NCBI GenBank assembly: GCA_037178675.1
Contig: JAYMGJ010000037.1
Location: 1 to 64,000 of the forward strand
DNA length: 64,000 nt
Direction: 5' to 3'
Source of the DNA: Scleroderma bovista
Taxonomy: Eukaryota > Basidiomycota > Agaricomycetes > Boletales > Sclerodermataceae
Shown here: positions 32,642 through 43,459 of the stretch, in pieces
How the letters are laid out: the number at the start of each line of letters is the position of its first letter
How positions within the stretch are numbered: position 1 is the first letter of the stretch
Made by a program: the position numbers and the translations under genes
The notes under the pieces: generated by a model
Databases searched by the model: none
Told to the model about the DNA's origin: nothing
Seen by the model: the letters and a program-made list of their open reading frames with translations, nothing else

Positions 32642-34357
32642 CTATATCTCCACTGCTTCTACTTCTGGTTCATCGTCATCATCGTCTGCTGTTGCCTGTT
32701 CCCCTTCTTCGTCTGTATCTCTGTCCATTCTGGTGTCACCCTCCCCGTGTATTTGTTGCATATACTCTTGTTGTGCTATGTGTAGCGGTGAGCCTTCTTT
32801 AGGTACAAACACGCGTAATCGCCGTGCGTTGTATAGACCTGTTAGAGAGTGGCCAGTTAGCGTCTCGAGTCGGTAAGAATTGTGTAGCCGTTCTGTCACC
32901 CGATGTGGCTGGGACCACTTGGGTAGTAGTTTCCGTTCCGTCTTAAATGTGTAGTCTAAGTCGTTACAGTAGACCTGTACTAGTTGACCCTTCGTGAACA
33001 CGACCTCACCTGGGTGTCTTTGCAGGATGCGCTTGTTGAATGTTGCTTTCCGTTTCAGAGCATGACATATTGCTTCGTCGTACCCATCTAACCATTGTTG
33101 TGCTACATATGCCATGTGTATTGCGGCTTGGACTGCCGTGACCTGCGTTGTACTGTCAGTTGGTTCTGTACATTTGGTGTCTACCACTAAACCTAGTAGC
33201 AGTTCTTTTGGTGTGTGCTTCAGTGCTGGGAGCAACCAGTTGTTGAGGGCTCGCACTGCATCGTCAAGATGGTCTGTCCAAGTTTTGGGTAGTTTTTCCC
33301 ATGTGATGGCATTGTACTCGTCTTCATTGAGGTTCGGGGCACAGAGCCGTTTGAGGACGTGTAAAAGTAGCTTGTTGGTGCCCTCTACGAGGCCATTGAT
33401 CCATGGTGAGTACGCTGCAACAACGTGATGTGTGCAAGACCACTTAGCGCAGAATTCTTTGACCATCGTGTTATCAAAGTGTTTCCCACCATCTGACATA
33501 AAGGCTTCCGCAGCTGTGTACGCATTGAATATGGTTGCGAGGCTGTCCACTGTAGTCTTTGCTGTGCCCGCCGTTTTGAATTTCATGACCCACAGGTGTT
33601 GGGAGAAGGTGTTGAGGTATAGCCCGAGGGTGTGGTAACCGCCTTTGCCTGTTGGCATAGATAGATAGTCGCCGACGAGGAGTTCAAATGGGTGCCGTCT
33701 AGTTATGGGTTCCAGTAGGGCGTGAAATTTTGTGGTGCCAAAGTTCTTGCACTGCCCGCAGTTTTGTATGGCCTTCATGATTGATATGTCTAGTTTGGGG
33801 GAGTGGTACTTGTCTGTGAGCGTTATTTTCAGGGCGTCTCTTCCCCAGTGTCCGGCTGTACTGTGTAGGTGTTCAGCTTTTACTTCAGCTTCGGAACGGG
33901 AGATACACTCTACGCGGCTTCTTGGTTGTACACTGGTGCCACCGTGCAAGCGCCACAGTTTGCTGTTGTCAATCATGTATTGTGATGCCCTATGTCTTGC
34001 TCTGTTGCGGTCTCGTACTGATGTTTTCGTGTCTACGTTGAGAATGGCATCTATGACCTCTAGATACAATGGTTCGTTAGTGAAGCGCTCTCGTAGGATT
34101 TGGTATGTATGGTCCAGCTTATCCAGTGTGAATATGTCATTGACCAGACCCGTTATTGCCTCTGGGTCTGGGTTGACAGACCACTCGCTGCCATCCTCTT
34201 GGGTGATGGTGCGTTCGGTGTGGTCCCACTGTCGGCTTAGTCCATCTGCAACTACGTTGAGGCGGCCTGGTACGTGCCACACCGCGACAATGTTGTGTGC
34301 TATGATGCCATCACGCCATCGCATGTGTTGCCAAGGCTTGTGTGTTTGACAGGACAT
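32642..34357 (-). CDS. Gyp115 RNase H C-terminus and integrase
   Basis: Open 571-codon frame. It begins within RNase H (MRWRDGIIAHNIVAVWHVPG, then NVVADGLSRQWD). The integrase follows: zinc-binding H-H-C-C (HSTAGHWGRDALK ... NCGQCKNFG), catalytic VGDYLSMPTGKGGYHT (first Asp), AFMSDGGKHFDN (second Asp) and NGLVEGTNKLL (Glu). All three catalytic residues are present. After the core come an SH3-like region with GQLVQVYCNDLDYT and KWSQPHRV, and a very acidic tail. The upstream RT/RNase H frame joins this one by a 1-nt shift near 34330. Confidence 0.85.
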   Translation of the reverse strand: MSCQTHKPWQHMRWRDGIIAHNIVAVWHVPGRLNVVADGLSRQWDHTERTITQEDGSEWSVNPDPEAITGLVNDIFTLDKLDHTYQILRERFTNEPLYLEVIDAILNVDTKTSVRDRNRARHRASQYMIDNSKLWRLHGGTSVQPRSRVECISRSEAEVKAEHLHSTAGHWGRDALKITLTDKYHSPKLDISIMKAIQNCGQCKNFGTTKFHALLEPITRRHPFELLVGDYLSMPTGKGGYHTLGLYLNTFSQHLWVMKFKTAGTAKTTVDSLATIFNAYTAAEAFMSDGGKHFDNTMVKEFCAKWSCTHHVVAAYSPWINGLVEGTNKLLLHVLKRLCAPNLNEDEYNAITWEKLPKTWTDHLDDAVRALNNWLLPALKHTPKELLLGLVVDTKCTEPTDSTTQVTAVQAAIHMAYVAQQWLDGYDEAICHALKRKATFNKRILQRHPGEVVFTKGQLVQVYCNDLDYTFKTERKLLPKWSQPHRVTERLHNSYRLETLTGHSLTGLYNARRLRVFVPKEGSPLHIAQQEYMQQIHGEGDTRMDRDTDEEGEQATADDDDDEPEVEAVEI

Positions 34358-36709
34358 CCTTCAATGCTTGGCAATCAGTTTCGATCTCGACTGGGTATCC
34401 CCATATAATGTCTGAAAAGTGATCTAAGCCAAATTTCAGCGCAGCAAATTCTAAGAGAAAAGGCTTGTAATTCCGTTCTGACACAGATGTGCGCTTCGAT
34501 GTGAATGTGATTGGTAGGGTTTTTGTGACCATTTTGCCTGCTGGGGTTCGTATGCTGGTTCATTGTGTGAGGACTGCTCCTAGACCTTCTTGGCATCCAT
34601 CCGTGGTAACAATGAATGGTGTGCCGTCGTATCTTGGTGCATGTAGAACTGGTTGACTTGTGAGCGCCGTTTTGAGGTTCAGGAATGCTGTCATGTGCGC
34701 CGCTGTCCACTTCTCTCACAGTTTGTAGGTTGCCATAGTTCTGCGGTAGGTTGTTTTGGTCATCGGTTTTGGTAAGTCGACGCTCTTCAGAAGGTCCCGG
34801 AGTGGGCCTTCGACTTTGGCATATCCACGGATGAGATCTCTGAAATGGCCTGTTAGTCCCACGAACGAAACTAGGTTTAACGCATCGTCTGGTTGTGCCC
34901 AGTTAATGACTGCGGTTAACTTTGCTAAGTCCGGTTGTACTCCGTGTGGTCCTACCGTGGCTCCTGCAAAAGTTGTTTCGGTCATGAATAGTCGGCACTT
35001 GGTGGGCGATAGTGACATGCTGTGTTCCCTGCATCTTTGAAATATGTGTTTCAGTTTGTTCATCATGCCTTGAAATGTGTCGTCCGCTGTTCCTCCATCA
35101 TCAACAAACAATTCTAGAGTGTTGTCAGCTAGTAGGTCGTGCAAGCGCTCTGTGACTACACCGGAGAACATTGTTGGAGCTCCCGTCCATCCCATTGGCA
35201 TCCTATTGTACCAAAAGTATCCACCTCCTTCGATGAAGAATGCTCAGTATTGTCGCCATTCTTGCGGTACTTCTATCGCGTAGAACCCCGACGCGAAGTC
35301 GAAGATTGAAACGAATTTGTGTCCACTTAGCCGTTGTTGCTTGGCTCGTATGTCCCCTTGATGTAGCGGCGGCACTTGGGTTACTTTGTTGAGCTCGGTG
35401 AAGTTTTGCATGACTCTCCATTTCAACAGCTCAGTTGTTGTCTTTGGCATCGTGTTTTCATCGTGCATTGTCAGTATTTGTGTCGCGTTGAACGGTGGGC
35501 ATATGCCTGCTGCTTGGCATTGTCTATTGACCTCTGCTTGTAATTCTTCAAGTGTCATGGCTCCTGCACCGCTGTGTGTTTTCTGGGTTAATACTGTGGG
35601 TGCCGTGTGTTTGATTTGTGTTATATCCGCTCGTTCTATCATGTTAGCGTCTAGCATTTGTTTGACCCACTTGGGTATGTACTGTTTCTGCGGTGGGCTT
35701 AGTGGCCATTGCCGTATATTTGTGTTGAACTTTGCGTCTCTTGGTACATTTAGGTCTACCCTGGCGTCTGGTATTAGTAGTACTTCGGACAGAGAGCAAG
35801 CGAAAACATCAGCATATTCCGTTATCAGCGTCTCGACCTGTGCTCGTTCATCCTGTGTGATGTCGTCCCCAATCTTGACATTCCTGACGATGTACTCAAC
35901 TCGTTGTTGGTTAAACGGGTTTGTCTGTCTTGTGAACAGCGTAGTTAGGTTTTGTTCCTCCGCTTGTGTTGCGTATGCTGTTGTTACGAGTTCTTTGGTT
36001 GAATTGTCCGCCGTGTCGTATTGGTCTTGTGTGCTCTTGTCATGCTCGGTGGGTTTCTCCTGTACTCGTGTCCATCTGGAGTATTTATGTTTGCGGCTCT
36101 GCAGGACTTGTTTGACGTCGAGGGTAAGTTTCTGCTCGCCGACCATTTGGAGATACCTCGGGTTGTGGTACTGGTTGGTAAGCATGGCGTACATCTTATC
36201 GTCGCTGATCTTGATGGTATCCTCACAATAATCGTGTACAGCCCGAAGCTCTTTTAAGAGTGGTTTTCCGAGTAGGAAGGCCCATCCTCTGCCGCTGTCG
36301 AACACCAAGAAGGACCCTTTTATCTCCACACCTTTAACATTTATATTGCCTGTCCATTCTGCCTCCGCTCTCGTTGTTACCCCATTTGCCATTCATACTG
36401 TTTGCGTTGACATTTTCCACCCTTTGAGGCGGTGTTTAACGGTGCGGAACACCGTTGTACACATGGCACTTGTCATGGCGCCGTCGTCGAAGAGTGCTCG
36501 TGTCCGTATCACTTCGCCTGTCGTGTTTCTTAGTTCAATATGATGTATGAATGGGACGGTTGTCTGCGGGACTTCGGTGGTGCGCTCCTTAGTTTCTGAT
36601 TCAATCGCGTAGAGGTTGACAGCGTTGGTAGAATCATATGATGGTACAAAGGAGCCGCTAGAAGCTACTGACGAAGTCCGCGTAGTCCGAGAGGTCGTTG
36701 TTCCGTCCG
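34311..36709 (-). pseudogene. Gyp115 protease, RT and RNase H, four stops
   Basis: One frame runs from about 36709 to 34311. The protease has ALFDDGAMTSAM (about 36480). A long linker is followed by RT: QKQYIPKWVKQMLDANMIER, LLKWRVMQNFTELNKV, FDFASGFYAIEVP, MPMGWTGAPTMFSGVV and active site ELFVDDGG (about 35100). RNase H has FIVTTDGCQEGLGAVLTQ and FLLEFAALKFGLDHFS. TGA interrupts the frame before MANGV (about 36393), after WRQY (about 35244), after TYKL (about 34716) and after VLTQ (about 34563). All are compatible with CGA-to-TGA change, but no second copy is present to prove it. Confidence 0.85.
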
Positions 36710-38130
36710 TTACAGCGACCCTTCCCCATTTCCCTCCTCTAAGAATACGAGCCTGACTTCCACATCCTTTCCTTTGTTATAGGCTCCTAGAACTCGGTTA
36801 CAAATCACACGCCATGCTGCCTCCTTGTTGCTCAAGCGGGATGCATCTCCGGGGGGAACTGGGCATTGTCTGCCGTTGTGACCGTGGGTGCCGCACTTGA
36901 AACATTTTCCCGAACAGATGGGGGCTGTTCCCAGCGTTAGTGGGTATGGAGTTGTTTCGTTAACGTGGGAGTTTTCGCCGTGTTTTGAGAGCCACTGCAT
37001 GGTTTGTGTTTGATGTGCTTGGCGTCCTGCTGTTGTGGGGGGCTGGTGTTCGTACGTGTTAACAATGTTGCGCAGGGCTTCTCTCTGTGCCTCAGTTACT
37101 GGTTCAGCCATATTGTAGACCTGTTGTCTTGGCCTTTGCTGGACTGCAAAGTGGGTAGTTGTGGGCAAAGTTGTGGGCACTGTGTTCGCAGAGTTGCGTG
37201 TGGTGGGTGTGATGGATGTGCGCTGTAGGCAGCTTGTTATGTCTGAGACGGACACGCGTACCCTCCGTTCCACTGCTTCTTCGTCTTTCCTTCGCTTTTC
37301 TAACTTTATCTTTCCCTCTTTCAGCTTCCCCGTGCTTAGACCTTTCACTGCTCCTGTAAACATCTCCCAATTCACATATTCTTCGTCCAGTAGATCTCGC
37401 ACCATCTCCGGCAGCCGTTCCCTGACCTGCCAGATCAAGACGGCACTTTTTTCGACCTTGGCTAGCTTTGCGAGGGCCAGCACTCCTTCGGCCCAGATGA
37501 CGTGCGTCCATGCCTGTACTCCGCTCTTCATTTTGATGGTTCCTATATCTTCTTCCACTAAGGTTAGTTCCAGTAGTTCCTTTTCGTAATCCTTCGTCGT
37601 TTTCGCTGCTCTCTGGATGGGCGGCCACCTTTGGTCGAACGCGTACCGTAATTTGTCCCATGAGAGTTGGCAATCGGATGGGAGTGCGTTGTACCACTCT
37701 TCCGCTGCCGATCCCCCGACCATGTAGTCCGTGAGTGCTTCTATCTTTTTGTACTCAGTCGATATGGTAGTACATTCTCTCATAGCGCGGTTGAACGCTT
37801 TGATGAAATCCTGGGGGTTTTCCGTAGCGCTATCTTCGCCATGGAAGGGTTTGACCTCCGTCATGGCTTTGCGGTTGCGTCGTGCGGGCTGGGTCTGTGT
37901 ATGTAACGAGCCTATGTGCTGTGATCGCGGGACGAGTAGATGTATCTGTTGGAGAAGTGACTGAAATGCCTGTGGGACTGGGGAGAAGTTGGCTGTGGTA
38001 GGACTTTGTGGCGAATCAGGTCGCAGCGACGGTGGTAGTGGTCTTGTCGATGCGACGTCCTGTGGGGACTGCGGTTCTTGGTCCGACAGCAGCTGGAAGT
38101 CACTGTCAGTACCCGGGGTATTCGTGCCTG
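36710..38130 (-). CDS. Gyp115 gag
   Basis: From the ATG at 37864 (MTEVKPFHGEDSATENPQDF) 384 codons are open. Capsid-like helices follow (IKAFNRAMRECTT, EEWYNALPSDCQLSWDKL, QRWPP), then basic and low-complexity parts. One CCHC knuckle CFKCGTHGHNGRQC lies at about 36906-36865. The frame is also open upstream to about 38200 without an ATG (GTDSDFQLLSDQEPQS and so on), so the real start may be upstream or lost. Retrotransposon gag of the type with KPFxGExxxxNPxxFI. Confidence 0.8.
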
Positions 38131-38358
38131 TATGAGGTGCAGACGTTTTGGCTATGAAACGGCCTCTACCGTCTCTTTCTGGTAGTAAGCGTCTACGGGA
38201 CAGGTTGGCTGTTTTCTGGTGGTTTCATTTGACTATTGATATACTGCCGTGCACGTGTAGGTCGTGCGTTCTGTTGCTGCGGATGGCTGTGGACTACTGT
38301 GACTGCTGTGCTGATGGCTGCGACTGCGTGTGGTTTGGATCTGCTCTCATCACCACGT

Positions 38359-38473
38359 TGGAGTGGGCTGCGAGGAAAGGTCGTCGTGGCTTGACTCTCT
38401 GTCTACAAACAACCGCTGCGCCGTGGTTCTACGCCTGCTGACCAATGCTATGCACCTCTGTACCCCTACTCCA
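38359..38473 (-). repeat. Gyp115 5' LTR (115 bp)
   Basis: Same sequence as 32451-32565 with a few C/T differences. On the minus strand it ends GCCCACTCCA, followed by ACGTGGTGATGAGAGC; the TGG three bases on could begin a primer binding site. Confidence 0.9.
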
Positions 38474-38815
38474 TCGGCACAACAAAGATCGGCAGAACAT
38501 ACATGGGGGAGAACATACAATCAGCACTACATACCTGTGGCACAGCACTCCTTTACTGTTTACAACCGGCACACAGCAGGATCACCACATACATTTTGCA
38601 ATATGATTGGCGGCATTAAGTATTGATAAGGGCAACATACTTTAATCAGCACATATAATCAGCACTACATACATCTGGCACAGCACTCCATTGGTCAGCA
38701 GCATGACATACAGTGGAATACCATCAGCACTTGTATAACAAAGGCACTTGCATAACTTTGGCAGAACACACCATTGGCACAACACACCATTGGCACAACA
38801 CACTATACGTAACTA
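38474..38815 (+). repeat. TTGGCACAACA tandem array, right part
   Basis: Continuation of the 32025-32450 array across Gyp115: ATCGGCACAACAAAGATCGG, then CAGCACTACATAC-like and TTGGCACAACACACCA units, the last three nearly perfect (38775-38810). Confidence 0.8.
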
Positions 38816-38941
38816 TGCCAATCTTTCTGGCAGTGGTGAGATAGATGAACTATACATGGAAACCATTATTATATAATCGTTCAATTGTCATTTCCATTCC
38901 ACATCAATTCCATCTTGTCAACTTGTGTCTTTGCTACCGCC

Positions 38942-40170
38942 ATGCCACCTAAGTCTGTCAGATTTGATAGCGGAAGTCCACAGAAATTGAGTGAGTAATT
39001 TCCCTCCTCTGAGCTAATCTGCATGACATCATTATAGGCCATTCCTGCACTGCCAGTGTGGCACCCACCTCCATCCATTGTCGATGAATGGCTGCCATCA
39101 AGCATGGACTGGATACCACCCTCTCCCCCATGCCATGGGATGCGCACAGGTGAAGCGAGGATCCCACCCTCGCAATCAGATCCGATCAACCTTCCTGGTC
39201 CCTCAGCGCACAAGATGCGTGCAGCAACCCCCACAAATACATCCCAGGCTTGGATGCCACCATCTCCTCCAATCACTGCAGGTCCATCCAATGTGCCATC
39301 TACTCTCACCATTTGGTCGCAGGCTTCAATGCCACCCCCGGCAGCAATTCCAGCTACTCCATTGGTTCGGCCATCATCCCAAGGCACCCAACTGCAAGCA
39401 TGGATGCCACCATCACCATCCCCCACGATGGCCACATGGATCCCGCCATCTCCAGTGCAGGTGCCACGTATTGGGACATCATCCCCATCAATGCTGGCAT
39501 CCTCAGTCCCCGCATCACCATCCAGCCTGGCATCACCATCCAGCTTGGCATCGCCATCCAGCTTGGCATCACCATCCAGCTCAGCATCACCATCTAGCCC
39601 GGCATCAAGCCAACGGATTCCCACCTCCCCAATGGAGGCAGAATCATCTCCTGAGGCTGCATCTGGATCGCATGCACGATTCCGGGAACACGTGCATGCA
39701 GAGGATGGTAAGTCAGTATTACTGCAGGAATTATGTGTATTTAACAATCATCCAGTGGATTATTTTGAAATGGTGGACAGGATTAATGCATTGCATGAGC
39801 ATTTGGATCCATTCATGAGTGATGCACTTTCATGTAAGTCTCTCTTGGGCTTGATCCATAGTATCAGTTGATCAGTTGTCATCTAGTGGCCTCTGCAAGG
39901 GAAGTCGCTACATCTGTCCCTCCTAGGCACTTGCCCGACCTACTCCCACTTGATGCCGGCCTTGACCACCCTATGATCGTGGCCTACATTCATTACACAA
40001 ATACCTTGCTCAACACTGCCAGGCTGTGGAGATCGGAAATGTGCTGGAGAGCAATGTTGGCAAATGTGCAGGATATGCTGGCTAGGTCAGCCCGACTCGG
40101 CGAGAATGGTGACATAATTGAGTCCAATCACCCTGAGGATGTGGTAGTATTAGATCCCTCCAAGCTGTAG
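38942..40170 (+). CDS. Pro/Ser-rich protein, 3 exons, 369 aa
   Basis: Exons 38942-38990, 39057-39833 and 39887-40170 are in phase and give 370 codons including the stop. Introns of 66 nt (GTGAGT...CCAG) and 53 nt (GTAAGT...CTAG) suit a basidiomycete. TTATTATATAATCG about 70 bp upstream could be a TATA box. The protein starts MPPKSVRFDSGSPQKL. It has a long disordered part with repeated WMPPSP/WIPPSP motifs and a hexapeptide run ASPSSL (18-bp tandem repeat, 39520-39600). It ends in a folded-looking helical region (FREHVHAEDG, DYFEMVDRINALHEHLDP, AYIHYTNTLLNTARLWRSEM). I do not recognise the family. It converges on the gene at 40251-40608. A minus-strand ORF over the same bases is a shadow. Confidence 0.65.
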
Positions 40171-40250
40171 TTTTGTTACAGTAGTGCGGCAATCAAATCT
40201 TTCGGCACAAGACATGGCAGATTTGACAATAGCATTATTCTACAAGTATA

Positions 40251-40608
40251 TTATCTGCGGCATCTCTTTGGGCTGGGTGTGGGGACATCGGCATCTGGCC
40301 GCTTTGGCCGCTTTCTTTGCTGTTCCGGTTGACTAGGTCTGGCAACAGCATTGACACGTTGCTCCCTGGCAATCCGGCGTGTGCTGGCAGCCCACTTGCC
40401 CTTGCCTCCAGAGTGTGTGGCGTGATCATCCCCTGATTGACCAGCCTCCATCCCATTTGTGTTGCCAATGGAAGCCATAGTTAATTCATCAACTATCATT
40501 TGTTGGAATTGCTCAATGGATATTGAAATAGGCAGACTTACATTCCACCGGCGCATCGGCTGTGTTCTTTTTAACCTGGGGCTTTGGCTTCATCGGTCCA
40601 TTAGCCAT
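40251..40608 (-). CDS. small basic protein, 2 exons, about 100 aa
   Basis: Exon 1 40608-40542 (MANGPMKPKPQVKKNTADAP) and exon 2 40492-40251 join in phase across a 49-nt intron (GTAAGT...ATAG). Exon 2 contains HSGGKGKWAASTRRIAREQR and ends with a strongly basic tail (RKRPKRPDADVPTPSPKRCR), a plausible bipartite nuclear signal. No known domain. The 3' ends of this gene and the one at 38942-40170 are 80 bp apart and convergent. A role cannot be assigned. Confidence 0.55.
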
Positions 40609-41032
40609 GATGTTGCCGGGATCTATATGTGCTTTTTCTTATATGAGAATAAATGCCATTTCCAAGTAATTGAGACTGATAGCCACCTTGCTGTTTAGGT
40701 TTGGCTGGCTGCCGTGCTGTCAGTGCCACTGATAGGCTCTTTGTTAAGATCATCCCACCGGCATAACAAAACCAACCACCACGCACCATTTTCCTTAGAT
40801 GATCTTGCATTATGTCCATCTGAGTCATCCTCTATATATAAACTTCATATTCTGACAACAAAAATATTGAAAGGAACTGACCAGGCTGTTCAATGGGCGT
40901 TGTATGGCTTGCTGACAGGGATGTTCCAAATATAGGAGGATGAAATACTTGGAATAAGTATGGGACGTACCATCATCCAATTCAGAGTCATGGCAGATGA
41001 ACTCACACAAGTTTTGGTGAGATCAAATCTAC
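40609..41032. other. intergenic with TATA-like element
   Basis: CTCTATATATAAACTTC at 40829-40845 resembles a promoter on the plus strand. A short open stretch MGRTIIQFRVMADELTQ lies at 40959-41010, just before the LTR-E insertion at 41033. It might be a first exon cut by the LTR; there is not enough to call a gene. Confidence 0.35.
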
Positions 41033-42308
41033 TGTCAAGACCGATTCTCCTCAACGATCTTACTAGGAGGTCCAGGGGTGCAGGGAACTAATGAGGAGGT
41101 AAGTCCAGACACTAGTAGGTGCTAGTTAGTGTGGAGTGTCAAGTCCGGGTCAAATGAATGAAGTCCGGGCACTAGAGAAGCACAGGGAGTAAGTCCAGGT
41201 TTTTGCAGAGTAAGTCCGGACTGTGGGAAAGTGGTCTGGAGTTGAGTGCAGCTTGTCCAGAGCGAAGGACATCCCAGAGGTGGGATAAGTCCTGAGAGGT
41301 CTAGCGTCAAGTCTGGGACAGAGGTGGCTTTTGCCCTCGTGCGAGTAGGAGACTTGCTAGGATCAGACATAGGACCAAGGGGACGAGATAGGACGGAGGC
41401 TGGAGTTGGCCGGAGTTCAGGTGAACAGATGGATTAGGAGAGCATAGTGGGTAGTACAGAGTGGGAAGTATCTTAGTCGAGATTTGATCTAAGGATCTAC
41501 TAGGCCGGAGTATGGTAGTTTATATAGTAATGAGAACTAGGGTGAGTACATATGGTGACAAGTAAACACCTTAGTCAGGAAAAGGGATGGAGCAGAAGCA
41601 GACAGGAAAATAAACCAGGTACAAGAAAATAAACCAGGGACAGGAAAATAAACCAGAGCGGAAGCAGAAACGGGGAACTAGGATTACAGGGACGATGGAG
41701 CAGATGCAGGGACAAGTAGGTAAAGGGAACTAGGTCGGAAGAGGACAAGTAAGGGTTGGAGGTGGACTTAACTAATGTTAAGTCCGGAGCGATGTCCAGG
41801 ACCAGAGGAAGTGGGACCAGAGGAAGTGCACGACCAGAGGAAGTGCAAGAGCGGAGGGAGTGCATGAGCGGAGGGAGTGCACAGGTGGAGGAAGGGTGGA
41901 GTAGTCGGAGGAAGGTCTGGAGTTGGACATGGAAATGTCCAAGGCCATTGGTGGACCTGACAGAGGGAGTGGAGCGGAACAGGAGCAGACCTGAGCCGGA
42001 GTTGGATGTACCAGCCGGAGTTGGGCTACATTGCAGACAAGACCAAGGGAGTGGCCGGACTGAAACTGGAGTAGCAACAAGTGGTAGGTACAGGTTCAAC
42101 ATGGCGGAGTTAGACCGCAGATGTGTATAGAGGAAGACAGGGGTTAGTCCTGAGGTGGAGATGGACATAGTGACTGGAGTTGAGCTGGAATGCAGCTGTG
42201 AGGCTGGAGATGGCCGGACTAGATCCGGAGTTGCATCTATGCCTAAGGAGAGGTCAGGCGGGCCAGGGTTAGACTGGAGTTGCGACTGGGAAAAGTATGG
42301 ATATGACA
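41033..42308 (-). repeat. LTR family E, copy 1 (1276 bp, solo)
   Basis: The minus strand starts TGTCATATCCATACTTTT at 42308 and ends ATCGGTCTTGACA at 41033. Its first 600 bp match 47928-48532, with further matches at 50623-50651 and 56407-56447. It has a TATA box (TACTATATAAAC, minus, about 41520). The ending is shared with LTR-B and LTR-C, so it is probably a related gypsy family. No internal domain adjoins it, so it looks like a solo LTR. Confidence 0.75.
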
Positions 42309-42315
42309 GAGTCAC

Positions 42316-43039
42316 TCACTGCAAGCATTTCTCAATGTTTCATGACAAAACATTGTAAAAAAATAGAAGAAAGAGATACTCTTTTATTTACAATTTTGTT
42401 TAACAAAAAAGACAAATATCATACAGCATCATTTTTGTCATATTTTGTGTCAAGACATGATTTGAGATCATTTCTTATGTTAGGACTATAAAAAAATTAA
42501 CATTTTTCTTCTGCCTGTTTCTTGCAAAACAAATACAGAAAAGACAATGTAAATTTTCTCATAGCAAGCATTTTGGCATGTTGTATTGGAAATAAGATAC
42601 CATATTATTCTTCAAAATATGTTGAAAGAAAACAGCAATTTTTTCTTCAAGAAACATGGTTGTTCCTGGATGCTGATTGGCTGGCTAGAGTGTTATGACC
42701 AAAAATATATAGCATGTTTCCTCAACATTTATTTTTATAGAATAGAATATCTTTTGATTCAATTGCTCACTCCAGAAAATTGAAAATGCTTGCTGTGAGA
42801 AAAGTTACATTATTTTTTCTTTATTTGTTCTGCAAGGAACAGGCAGAAGAAAAAGGTTAAATTTTTTATATTCCCAACATAAGAAATGATCTCAAATCAT
42901 GCCTTGACAAAAAATAACAAAAATGATGCTGTATGATATTTGTCTTTTTTGTTAAACAAAATTGTAAATAAAAGAGTATCTCTTTCTTCTATTTTTTTAC
43001 AATGTTTTGTCATAAAACATTGAGAAATGCTTGCAGTGA
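42316..43039. mobile_element. 724-bp MITE with long terminal inverted repeats
   Basis: Ends TCACTGCAAGCATTTCTC and its complement. The inverted repeats extend over roughly 170-260 bp at each end with few mismatches. Flanked by TCAC on both sides (42312-42315, 43040-43043). The sequence is very AT-rich and non-coding. It could be CACTA-like (CACTG end) or a foldback element; superfamily unsure. Confidence 0.8.
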
Positions 43040-43459
43040 TCACATCCTGCACATCATCTGTGGAATGGCATTCTTGTTGTGAGCTCACATGTTGACATGG
43101 ACAGGAAAGGATGGGTATGTGATCAATGTAGGCGTGCTTTGCATCTTGGCCATCTCCCAAAACTAGCACTAAACAACAATTTATGGATCAGGGAGACACC
43201 ACATGTGCACATATTGACTTTTGTTGAGCTGTTGTTGGTCACACAGCACTACCCTCAGTGTTATGTGTTCAAGCTATATCCCAGAGAAGGAGGCTGAGGT
43301 TTTAATCCATGACATTTGCAACATGCAATGGCCAGCAATGTCACCTTATACTAGTGATCTGCACAGGTCAACCCCAGGTATCAGAGGGCTGACCCACACC
43401 CATAGCTGCAAGTACCCATACCCACATACCCTTTGTCACAGGTACCACTGATGGGTGTG

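Larger units (their letters stand above)
32451..38473 (-). mobile_element. Gyp115: complete Ty3/gypsy element with 115-bp LTRs
   Basis: Two near-identical 115-bp LTRs (32451-32565 and 38359-38473) with ends TGGAGTGG...CTACTCCA on the plus strand enclose gag, protease, RT, RNase H and integrase on the minus strand. TCGG flanks both sides (32447-32450, 38474-38477), a 4-bp target duplication. Total length is 6023 bp. The RT-RNase H-integrase order is Ty3/gypsy. Its proteins differ strongly from gypsy-B and gypsy-C and no chromodomain is visible. Several in-frame TGA codons make it inactive. Confidence 0.9.

Noticed and set aside
33114..34349. Plus-strand ORFs opposite Gyp115 integrase and RNase H
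   Set aside because: Shadows of the strongly supported minus-strand pol frame.
38881..39747. 288-codon minus-strand ORF with DGDAKLDGDA repeats
   Set aside because: Antisense of the 18-bp repeat in the spliced plus-strand gene, which has in-phase introns and a better start.
41575..42315. 246-codon Ser/Pro/Leu-rich minus-strand ORF
   Set aside because: Lies inside LTR-E; the matching region at 47928-48532 is open in the same way because of composition, and a 15-bp minisatellite accounts for part of it.
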